Below, one piece after another: positions 33,668 to 42,101 of a stretch of 64,000 nt of DNA; the first letter of the stretch is position 1; each line of letters starts with the position of its first letter. The DNA comes from IGN2 sp963745185. Its GTDB lineage: Bacteria > Bacteroidota > Ignavibacteria > Ignavibacteriales > Ignavibacteriaceae. The notes beneath the pieces were generated by a model. That model did not search any database. It was not told the origin of the DNA and saw nothing but the letters and a program-made list of their open reading frames with translations. The stretch covers positions 666,344 through 730,343 of the forward strand of contig CAVUWN010000007.1 in the NCBI GenBank assembly GCA_963745185.1, read 5' to 3'. A program made the translations under genes and the position numbers.

Positions 33668-34294
33668 ATGTCTAAAATAAAAAATATAGTAATAATAAAT
33701 TATGGTATGGGCAATCTCCGCTCAGTTTATAATAAATTCAAAAGAATGGGAATTGATTGTATCATATCCTCAAGAAAAGAAGATATTGATTCAGCAGAAA
33801 AACTGATCTTACCCGGAGTTGGTCATTTTAGGTATGGAATGGAAAATTTACAAAAACTGGACTTAATTGATCTACTAAATAAAAGAGTAATTGATGAAAA
33901 AATTCCGATACTTGGAATTTGTCTTGGCACTCAACTTTTTTGTAATATTCGGAAGAAGGTAATTGTAAAGGTTTAGGATGGATAGATGCCGAAGTTGTTA
34001 AATTTAATGTTTCCGATAAAATAAAATATAAGAGTTCCACATATTGGTTGGAACGATGTAAAAAAAATTAATCAGAATAGCCTCGACGAAGCTATCACCA
34101 GCTATGATCAATTTTATTTTGTGCATAGCTATCACTTAAATTGTAATAATCATTCTGACATCTGGATGACCACTGAATATGATTATGAATTTGTTTCTGC
34201 AGTACATCGAGATAATATTTATGGAACTCAATTTCACCCAGAGAAAAGTCACGATGCCGGATACGATTTATTAAAAATGTTTGCGGAGCTTTAA
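33668..34294 (+). CDS. hisH: HisH-like glutamine amidotransferase for sugar amidination, frame-broken
   Basis: Class I amidotransferase. 'IVIINYGMGNLRSVYNKF' is the HisH start and 'ILGICLGTQLF' carries the nucleophilic Cys. 'FVHSYHL' and 'YGTQFHPEKSH' carry the catalytic His and Glu. Breaks near 33945 and 34035. About 208 residues. It is followed 2 bases later by a HisF-like gene, and a WbpG-like gene lies 1.9 kb downstream. This set (WbpG with HisH2 and HisF2 in Pseudomonas aeruginosa) feeds ammonia to make an acetamidino group on a sugar. No other histidine genes are present, so it is not the histidine operon. Confidence 0.85.
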
Positions 34295-34296
34295 GA

Positions 34297-35058
34297 TTGT
34301 ACCGACCACGTATAATTCCTGTATTACTCCTTAAAAATCTTGGATTAGTAAAATCTGTCAAATTTAATAAACACCGTTATATTGGTGATCCAATCAATGC
34401 CGTAAAAATATTTAACGATAAAAAGGCGGATGAATTAGTTTTTTTGGATGTTAATGCTTCAAAGGAGAATCGTTTAATATCTCTGGATTTTGTTCATAAG
34501 GTTGGTGATGAAGCCAATATGCCTTTCGCCGTTGGAGGAGGAATTAAAACGATTAAGGATATCCGAAGTATACTGGAGAATGGCGCAGAAAAAGTTGTGA
34601 TAAACACTGCTACCTTTGTAAATCCTCAATTTATTAAAGAAGCTGTAGATACGTTCGGTTCTTCAACAATTGTAGTTTGCTTGGATATAAGAAAGAACCT
34701 TTACGGAAAATATCAACTTGTTTATAAAAATGGTAAGAAAAAAGCAAAGGACGATCTCTTAGAATTTGCACAAAAAATTCAAGAATTTGGTGCTGGTGAA
34801 ATTATTATTCAGTCTATTGACAAAGACGGAACTTATGAAGGTTATGATATTGAATTAATAGAACTTATATCCAAAAATGTGTCCATACCAGTTGTAGCCC
34901 TTGGCGGAGCTTCTAAGTATGATGATTTTAGTTTAGCGGTAAATGAAGGTTATGCTTCGGCAGTTGCTGCAGGAAGTTTATTTGTCTATCACGGGCCAAG
35001 ACGGGCTGTACTAATCAGCTTTCCCACTAAAGATGAAATAAAAAAAATATTTAATTAA
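34297..35058 (+). CDS. hisF: HisF-like cyclase subunit for sugar amidination
   Basis: This 253-residue intact TIM-barrel protein starts at TTG 34297, reading MYRPRIIPVLLL. 'DELVFLDVNASKENR' and 'PFAVGGGIKTIKDI' are HisF motifs. 'EIIIQSIDKDGTYEGYD' (with the catalytic Asp) and 'VVALGGASKYDDF' close the barrel. The second half of a true HisF reads 'LTSMDRDGT'; the IQSIDKDGT version is seen in the glycan-locus homologues. It would channel ammonia from the HisH-like protein to the amidotransferase at 36.2 kb. Its stop overlaps the next ATG (TAATG). Confidence 0.88.
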   Translation: MYRPRIIPVLLLKNLGLVKSVKFNKHRYIGDPINAVKIFNDKKADELVFLDVNASKENRLISLDFVHKVGDEANMPFAVGGGIKTIKDIRSILENGAEKVVINTATFVNPQFIKEAVDTFGSSTIVVCLDIRKNLYGKYQLVYKNGKKKAKDDLLEFAQKIQEFGAGEIIIQSIDKDGTYEGYDIELIELISKNVSIPVVALGGASKYDDFSLAVNEGYASAVAAGSLFVYHGPRRAVLISFPTKDEIKKIFN

Positions 35059-36155
35059 TGTATTATTATTTTGTTTTAAACCATCCGGCCCATTATCATT
35101 TATTTAAGTTTACTATACAAAAGCTCAAAAAGAATGGTCACGATTGCGAAATTTTTATAAGACCAAAGGATGTATTGAGAAAATTATTAGATAAAGATGG
35201 TATTAATTATATTGCGTTATCCGATTCCACAAGAAATAAAAAAAGTATTCTCTTCAACTCAGTATGGGGATTATTGAAAAAGGATATTGAATTAGCAAAA
35301 TATATTAGGAAGAGAAAACCAGATTTAATGATTGGCACAGATTGGGCGATAACTAATTTAGGTAGAATATTCAATATTCCTTCCTTAGTTTTTAACGAAG
35401 ATGATACAATAGCAACACCAGAGAATAAGATATTTTACCCACTCGCAAAAAACTTGATATTACCTGATTGTTGCGACAAGGGATTATGGGAGAAAAAGCG
35501 AATTTCATATGCAGGCTATCATGAATTAGCCTATCTTCATCCTAAAAGATTTAATTTTAATAGTGAAATAGTATTAAAAACTCTAAATAGTAATAGACCA
35601 TATATCATAGTTCGCTTAGTCAAATTAACTGCGAGCCATGATAAAGGGAAAAAAGGCCTTGGTTTTCAATTTCTGGATAAAATAATTGAAAATTATAAAG
35701 ATAAATTTCAGATTTTAATATCATTCGAAGGTGAAATTCATCCACGATACATTGACTATGGTTTTAGATTTGATCCTAGTCTTATGCACCATTTTTTAGC
35801 TGGGGCTAATTTGGTCATTGGGGATAGTCAAACCATGATAGCTGAAGCAAGTGTGCTCGGAACTCCATCAATAAGGATCAATGATTTTGTTGGTAAACTA
35901 AACTACCTTGAAGAGCTCGAACATAATTACAGATTAACTTATGGTATAAAAACCTCAGAATCAGATAAATTTCTGTCTAAGGTTGATGATTTACTGGTTT
36001 TTCCAAATATTAAAAATGAGTGGCTAATAAGAAAAAATAATATGTTAACAGATAAAATTGATGTTACGGGATTTATAACTTGGTTTATTGAAAAATATCC
36101 TCAAAGTATTGAGGTGATGAAAAAAAATTCAGATTATCAATATAATTTTAAATAA
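35058..36155 (+). CDS. DUF354-family (GT-B-like) protein
   Basis: This intact protein has 365 residues and overlaps the hisF-like stop by one base. 'LNHPAHYHLFKFTIQKLKKN' is the DUF354 lead (HPAHxHxFK). 'KYIRKRKPDLMIGTDWAITN' and 'GANLVIGDSQTMIAEASVLGT' (in two parts) match the GT-B fold C-half of this family. DUF354 proteins resemble UDP-GlcNAc 2-epimerases and glycosyltransferases and are common in glycan loci, often next to WbpG/HisH/HisF. It may be a glycosyltransferase or an epimerase; I cannot separate the two from sequence. Confidence 0.75.
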   Translation: MYYYFVLNHPAHYHLFKFTIQKLKKNGHDCEIFIRPKDVLRKLLDKDGINYIALSDSTRNKKSILFNSVWGLLKKDIELAKYIRKRKPDLMIGTDWAITNLGRIFNIPSLVFNEDDTIATPENKIFYPLAKNLILPDCCDKGLWEKKRISYAGYHELAYLHPKRFNFNSEIVLKTLNSNRPYIIVRLVKLTASHDKGKKGLGFQFLDKIIENYKDKFQILISFEGEIHPRYIDYGFRFDPSLMHHFLAGANLVIGDSQTMIAEASVLGTPSIRINDFVGKLNYLEELEHNYRLTYGIKTSESDKFLSKVDDLLVFPNIKNEWLIRKNNMLTDKIDVTGFITWFIEKYPQSIEVMKKNSDYQYNFK

Positions 36156-36158
36156 TTT

Positions 36159-37322
36159 ATGCAAATATTTCCCTATCAATATAAGGTAAATAAGGTTTGT
36201 TCACGATGTGTAATGGACGATACCGTTAAAGGAATCAACTTTGATGAAAAGGGCGAATGCACTTTCTGTAAAATACATAACGATTTAGAAATAAAGTTTC
36301 CGTTAAATGAAGAGACACCAAGACGATTAAAACAGATTAGTTGATAAAATTAAAAATGAGGGTAAAGGTAAGCAATATGATTGTATCGTTGGAGTAAGTG
36401 GTGGCAGGGATAGCACTTATACAATTTATAATGCTGTTAAACTTGGTTTAAGACCTTTAGCTGTTCATTTCGATAACGGTTGGAATTCAGAAATTGCAGT
36501 TCAAAATATTAAAAATGCTACTGAGAAATTAGGCGTAGATTTGCATACACACGTAGCAGACTGGGAGGAGTTCAAAGATTTACAAAGATCATTCCTATTT
36601 GCTTCTGTTCCGGATGCAGAAGTTCCCACTGATTGGGTAATTTTTTCAGTTCTTTTTGATGAAGCTGCTCGTTATAATGTTAAATATATTGTTCACGGAC
36701 ATTCCTTCAGAACTGAAGGAACTACTCCTATTAGTTGGACGTATATGGATGGAAGATATATCCAGGATGTTCAGAGAAGATTTGGTAAACTTAAATTAAA
36801 AAGTTTTCCCAATATGTCGATGACCAAATATTTATACTACTCTTTTATAAAAAAAATCAAACAGATAAGAATTCTTTATTACATTCCTTATAACGAAAAG
36901 GATGTCTTCCGAATTATTGAAAATGAACTGGGTTGGAAGAATTACGGGGATAAGCATCATGAATCAAAATATACTGCCTTTTTCCAGGCTTACATTTTAC
37001 AAGAAAATTCAATATTGATAAACGTAAACTACATTATTCGGCTAAACTCAGGAATGGGCAACTTACCCGGGATGAAGCACTTGAAATAATAAAAAAAGAT
37101 CCCTATACGGGCGGAATGGAATTCTTAGATTACTGTTTAAAGAAACTTGATTTGTCTTATGAGGATTTCAATAAAATCATGAGTGATACACCTAAATCTT
37201 TCAAGGATTACCAATCCTACTATTCTTTAGTGAAAACACTTAAAACACCAATTAACTGGGGTAACAAAGTTGGAATTGTTCCTGACACAGTATACAAAAA
37301 GTATTTTAGTTTCGATATATAA
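36159..37322 (+). CDS. wbpG: N-acetyl sugar amidotransferase (WbpG/PseA-like), frame-broken
   Basis: The protein begins MQIFPYQYKVNKVCSRCVMD; 'CSRCVMDDT' and 'CTFCKIH' form the two-pair cysteine zinc site, and 'CIVGVSGGRDSTYTIYNAVK' carries the PP-loop. 'PDAEVPTDWVIFSVLFDEA' and 'VHGHSFRTEGTTPISWTYMD' are typical of the family. Breaks near 36340 and 37005-37080 are needed. About 385 residues, the normal length. WbpG and PseA convert an acetamido group to acetamidino using ammonia. Placed with hisH- and hisF-like genes, this gives a complete amidination set. It ends 55 bases before the convergent secreted-protein region. Confidence 0.86.
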
Positions 37323-37377
37323 TATTAATTGAGGAAATAGATTTTAATTTTTACGAACAGAAAAAGTATTGCAACGC

Positions 37378-38493
37378 TCATTTTAATAAAATCATTTTTC
37401 TGGAACTTACAAAATCTCCAGCTTCAATTCTGTAAATATATATTCCCGAAGCTAAGTTTATTACAACGTTGCTTGTGGTCAACTCTACTTCATAGACTCC
37501 AGGCTCTTTCTGCTCATCTACTAATGTTGCTACCTCATTACCAAGGATATCATAAACCTTCAATTGAACTGCTACTGTCTGTGCTGATCCAATTGATGGT
37601 ATTTTATACTTTATTTTTGTACTTGGATTAAATGGATTTGGATAATTCTGTGAAAGTTCATAAGTCGATGGGAGAGTATTTATTTCAATAATATGGGAAT
37701 ATTGGTAAGAACCATCATTATCTATTGACTTCAATCTATATCTAATAATTGGAAATCTGTGAGATGAATAATCAGTAAAGCTATATTCAACCAATGAATT
37801 TGGGTCACCATAGCTTTCAACAAACCCAATTACTTCCCATTCTTCTGAATCTTTATAAGATTTTTGAACCTCAAAACCAGCATTGTTCAATGAAGAAGCT
37901 GTCTTCCATTCTAACAAAACATTATCATCTGGAAGAAGAGTCCCGGTGAAGGAAATGAGTTCAACAGGGAGTGGACCAAAAAGGTCTTCAAATTGACCAG
38001 TTTGCCAAATAGTTGAATTATCTGCATCATAAATTCCCCAGAATGGACTTGTTGTAATCCAGTTCAGACTAGCAGTGCCGTTTGGATCAATGATATCAAA
38101 ATGAATTGTGACAACATCTGTCCAGGCAGGGTTTTGTGCTACTATGGTTCCATTATTATTATTGCTGAAAGGAAGGTCAATATTCACCCATATTTTGTTT
38201 CTCATTGGTCTGGTTAATGTAGCAGGAGAGTAATTTCCATCGTAAAAATTATTGAAAACATAATCGACATTATTAATCGGAAAGTTTGGGAAATTTAATG
38301 CGGTAGTATCGAAATCAAAAACAATAGTTGCACCGCCCAGATCATCAGTTCCAGTATTTGTGTTGATTTGCAAAAGAACTGATAATTTAAGACTATCAAG
38401 TTGAATGATAGTAAATCTTCCATTAACAGTTGCCGGTAAAGCAACCGATGTAAAAAACATCATTAAACCTATCAGGACTAAAGACAGCTTCAT
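37378..38493 (-). CDS. T9SS-sorted secreted protein with cohesin-like domain (paralogue 1)
   Basis: The preferred start is the ATG at 38493 (MKLSLVLIGLMMFF), since GGAGAG lies just upstream; an upstream in-frame ATG at 38505 overlaps that ribosome site. A signal peptide ends near 'SVALPATVNG'. A beta-sandwich domain (about residues 22-175) has 'DDLGGATIVFDFDTTALNF' and 'WTDVVTIHFDI', a cohesin-like pattern. A middle linker domain reads 'PVELISFTGTLLPDDNVLL'. The C-terminal T9SS sorting domain has 'SQNYPNPFNPSTKI' and ends 'SSRKMILLK'. It should be exported through the outer membrane by T9SS. Its function is unknown. Confidence 0.85.
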   Translation of the reverse strand: MKLSLVLIGLMMFFTSVALPATVNGRFTIIQLDSLKLSVLLQINTNTGTDDLGGATIVFDFDTTALNFPNFPINNVDYVFNNFYDGNYSPATLTRPMRNKIWVNIDLPFSNNNNGTIVAQNPAWTDVVTIHFDIIDPNGTASLNWITTSPFWGIYDADNSTIWQTGQFEDLFGPLPVELISFTGTLLPDDNVLLEWKTASSLNNAGFEVQKSYKDSEEWEVIGFVESYGDPNSLVEYSFTDYSSHRFPIIRYRLKSIDNDGSYQYSHIIEINTLPSTYELSQNYPNPFNPSTKIKYKIPSIGSAQTVAVQLKVYDILGNEVATLVDEQKEPGVYEVELTTSNVVINLASGIYIYRIEAGDFVSSRKMILLK

Positions 38494-38505
38494 ATTTCTC
38501 TCCAT

Positions 38506-38992
38506 TTTTTTTAAAGAGACTGTAAAGAGTTTGCATCATATTTCGGGATTACCCGAACTCTTTATGAACTATATTCACAGTAAAAAGAAAACTGCACCTT
38601 TATGTTTCTGATTTTGCAATCAGATAAAATTTCTTTTGTTTTTGATTACTTGAATAAACCACTATTCGTTCAACTCATTTCTATATTTTCAATAAGAATA
38701 CCACAAACATTTTCTATGATTACAAATCAAAAACTAATCTGTCAGTAATAGAGTAATGACGTTGCGACGGAAGTGTCCGACAAAATATTTTTAAAAATAT
38801 ATTATTTAATGTTTTGGAAGAATTATGACTGTTAAGATTTATTTAATCATAATTGGTTTGAAGATGGGATTATACTACTTAAAGGTTAGAGGATATTATT
38901 AAGATAATCTCAATAATGTAAAACGAATTTGTAATTTGAGGGAAGTATTACTTTTACTTTGGTGGGAAGTCTCTATAAGTATAGATTTGGAT
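38506..38992. other. Intergenic region upstream of cohesin-like paralogue 1
   Basis: About 490 bases without a supported gene. Two features are visible. Near 38520-38542 'AAAGAGTTTGCATCAT' matches the region upstream of paralogue 3 (about 50660-50678). At 38757-38784 blocks TGACGT, CGAC and CCGACAAA repeat with the same spacing upstream of paralogue 2. Confidence 0.4.
38757..38784. promoter_or_regulatory. Conserved upstream block, copy 1
   Basis: The blocks TGACGT, CGAC and CCGACAAA are spaced exactly as in 39949-39976. The surrounding sequence is AT-rich, so the GC-containing blocks stand out. It could be a duplicated regulatory site or a remnant of gene duplication. Confidence 0.3.
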
Positions 38993-39859
38993 TTACTTCA
39001 ACAAAACCATTTTCTTTGTTTCTATAAAATTATCACTTTGAAGTCTATAAATGTATATTCCTGATGCTATGCTTGATGTTCCCCTGTTGGTTGAAAATTC
39101 AACTTCATAAACTCCTGGCTCTTTTTCTTCATCAACCAATGTTGCTACTTCATTCCCGAGAATATCATAGACCTTTAATTGCACAGGCACAGCGTGACTT
39201 GTTCCTCCATAAGGAATTGTGAACTTGATTTTTGTACTTGGATTAAATGGATTTGGATAATTCTGTGATAGTTCAAAATTCATTGGTAACTCTGAACCTG
39301 GTTCAACTGATGTTGGATAATCTTCAAAATCGCCATTCTGCCATATTGTTGAATTGTCACCATCATATATCCCCCAGAATGGACTGCTTGTAAGCCAGCT
39401 AAGGTTTGCTGAACGGTTTGGATCTACAATATTAAAATTAATTGTAACAACATCTGTCCATTCAGGACTGCCTGCTACAATAGTTCCATTATTATTATTT
39501 ACATAAGGTAGATCAATGTTTACCCAGATCTTGTTATTCATTGGCCTTGTAATCGTTGCAGGTGAATAAGATCCATTATCAAAATTTTGAAAGATATAAT
39601 CAACACCCTTGATAGGAGTGTTTGTAAAACTTACAGCTGTTGTATCAAAACTAAAAACAATAGTTGCACCACCAAGATCATTATTGGGCGAAATAGAATT
39701 AATTTGAAGTAGAACGGTAAGATGCGAACTTGTGCTGTCGATGATTGTAAATCTACCATTAATCGTAGCTGGTGAAATGTGCGCACTAAAAAGTAATACC
39801 AAAATTACTATTAAACTTACCAGATTCTTATAAAGATTTTTCAGCTGAATTCGCTTCAT
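38993..39859 (-). CDS. T9SS-sorted secreted protein with cohesin-like domain (paralogue 2)
   Basis: This intact 288-residue protein begins MKRIQLKNLYKNLVSLIVIL with a signal peptide ending near 'AHISPATING'. The beta-sandwich domain matches paralogue 1 closely ('NDLGGATIVFSFDTTAVSF', 'PEWTDVVTINFNI'). It is shorter because the middle 'PVELISFTG' domain of paralogue 1 is absent, and the sandwich passes directly to 'SQNYPNPFNPSTKI' and the sorting-domain end 'ETKKMVLLK'. The three paralogues lie within 14 kb and likely arose by local duplication. The role is unknown; a scaffold or binding function is possible given the cohesin-like fold. Confidence 0.84.
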   Translation of the reverse strand: MKRIQLKNLYKNLVSLIVILVLLFSAHISPATINGRFTIIDSTSSHLTVLLQINSISPNNDLGGATIVFSFDTTAVSFTNTPIKGVDYIFQNFDNGSYSPATITRPMNNKIWVNIDLPYVNNNNGTIVAGSPEWTDVVTINFNIVDPNRSANLSWLTSSPFWGIYDGDNSTIWQNGDFEDYPTSVEPGSELPMNFELSQNYPNPFNPSTKIKFTIPYGGTSHAVPVQLKVYDILGNEVATLVDEEKEPGVYEVEFSTNRGTSSIASGIYIYRLQSDNFIETKKMVLLK

Positions 39860-39948
39860 TCTAGTTGATATTCAAATTGAATACCATCTAAATCAATTTC
39901 GAACTAGATTCAATATTAAATCAAAATCAAAAACAACCAGGTAAGAAA

Positions 39949-39976
39949 TGACGTCACGACAATACTGACCGACAAA
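39949..39976. promoter_or_regulatory. Conserved upstream block, copy 2
   Basis: Matches the 38757-38784 block in TGACGT, CGAC and CCGACAAA at the same spacing, 90 bases upstream of paralogue 2. The matching distance for paralogue 1 is about 250 bases, so a fixed promoter element is uncertain. Confidence 0.3.
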
Positions 39977-40102
39977 TAGTTGAAGTAGAAAGGTAAAATT
40001 TTATCTTATAAATTGGTTGGAATTACCATTTGAGTTAGCATGAATACTGCATAGAACTAAAGATAAATTTTCTCATAGCTATAACCGTTTAATATAGTTT
40101 GA

Positions 40103-41792
40103 CTATTTTAACAATATCATTTTCTTAGTTTCTATAAATTCCCCAGCTACGATTTTATAAATGTATATACCACTTGATAGTTTATCAGCATTTAGTTTCA
40201 CTTCATATATACCTGATTCTTCCTTCTTGTTAACAAGAGTAGCAACTTCAGTTCCAAGAATATCATAAATCTTAACTACTACTTTACTTTCACTAGGTAA
40301 TTGATATCTGATTATTGTGTTTGGGTTAAAAGGATTTGGATAATTTTGAAATAGTTCAAATCTATCAGGTAATATTTCAACTTCAATTATTTCTGAGTAC
40401 TTAATTTGCCCATCAAAATCTAATTGTTTTAATCTGTATAAGACTAAGTTCGATGTGATCGAACTAATATCATCAACATATTCATAATTATTAGTTTCAG
40501 TAGTTGTAACCGTTACCTGCTACGAATGCTATTTCATTCCAGTCAGAATAGTCAATCTTTCTTTGTATCACAAATCCATTGTTGTTAACCTCTGATGCAG
40601 TTTTCCACTTTAATATTATACGAGAACCATCAACTGAGGTAATAAATGATGTTAACTCAACTGGGACAGTGGTGCTAAACTTATAAATGTGTCCATTTTC
40701 TAATGTTAAATAAAGTCCCATTTGTTCATCCACACCAAACGAATTTAGATAACCGGGAGCTGTTATAATATATTGGTTAATCGGTGGATTAATCCCATCA
40801 TACTCTAATGCCCAGATTTTTGATGAGCAGTAATCGCCGTATATATACTTCCCATATAATTCTGGAATACTTGATTCTCTATAAACATATCCACCTGTTA
40901 TTGAACATTCGGGGCTATGTCCATATTCCCAAATGGGAAAAATATATTCCGGGTAATTACAGTTTGTTTGATTGTAAGCATGATTTCCTTCGTAACATCT
41001 CCAGCCATAGTTCTTCCCGTTTTCAATTAGATTGATTTCTTCCCAGCCACTTTGTCCGACATCTCCACACCAGAACCAATCGGTCACCGGATCAAAGCTA
41101 CAACGCCAGGGATTTCTCATACCCCAAGCATAAATTTCCTTTTTTATAGAGGTATTTGTGCTATCATAGAATGGATTGGATGGAGGAATAGAATATGGTA
41201 TACCACTATCAACATCAATTCTTAATATCTTCCCAAGCAAAACCGTTATATTTTGTGCATTATCCTGAGGATCACCACCTGATCCACCATCTCCAGTTCC
41301 AATATACAAGTATCCATCGGATGGTCTAAAGCTGATCCAGCCGCCATTATGATTAGAATACGGTTGGCTAAAAGTCAAAATTTCATACTTACTGTTTTTA
41401 TCTGCTGAATCAGGGTTACTTGTAACTTTAAATCTTGCTACAATTGTCCTTCGAGGATTATCAGCGGTATAATTCACGTAAAAATATCCATTACTTTGAT
41501 AATTTGGATGAAAAGCTAATCCAAGCAGTCCCATCTCACCACCGGACGAAACGCTGTCGCTTATATCCAGAAATACTTTAGAAGTAGAAGTGTTTTGTGA
41601 ATTAGGAAACACTTTTATAATTCCGGCTTGCTCGACAACAAAAATTCTATTAGCTCCATCATTAGAATTAGTTAGATAAAGTGGGTGATTAAAACTTAGA
41701 TTTGGGAAAGCATCGGGTAACTCGATTTGGTTGAATGATGAATTTACAAATACAATCAGAATTAAAAATAAAATTCGTAGGAATAATCGCAT
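40103..41792 (-). CDS. PQQ-type soluble sugar dehydrogenase (GSDH family) with T9SS sorting domain, one frame change
   Basis: The preferred start is ATG 41792 (MRLFLRILFLILIV), because GAGGT lies upstream; a GTG at 41804 is in frame. A signal peptide is followed by a six-bladed propeller of the glucose/sorbosone dehydrogenase family: 'GGEMGLLGLAFHPNYQSNGY', 'YSNHNGGWISFRPSDGYLYI' (with the catalytic His) and 'YAWGMRNPWRCSFDP'. A frame change near 40500 joins the sorting domain, 'FQNYPNPFNPNTII' to 'ETKKMILLK'. About 563 residues. The family oxidises aldose sugars with PQQ at the cell surface. It is about 60% alike by eye to the next gene. Confidence 0.85.
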
Positions 41793-42101
41793 AAAATACC
41801 TCACATATTATGTTATATTAAAAAAGAAAAAATGCATCATAAAACTTCCTTTGAGGTGATAGTTAAAAGAGATGATTAAAATTAGACAAAAGTGGGTAAA
41901 AGTCAATAATGATAAACTATTAATCTGTTAAAATGTTTTAATAGATTTGGTTTTAGCTTATTTTTTTCGTAATCGATTGATAACACAACAGTTTTTTCAT
42001 TCAAATATTAGCTTATAAGATAGAAGTTGAGAAATTTGCATTTTAAATGAATCAGAAACAATCTTTCTCAGTGAAGCGTAAACAAAAATCTATAAATGAT
42101 A

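Noticed and set aside
33668..35058. Histidine biosynthesis genes hisH and hisF
   Set aside because: No other his gene is nearby, and a WbpG-like amidotransferase follows, so sugar amidination is the better reading.
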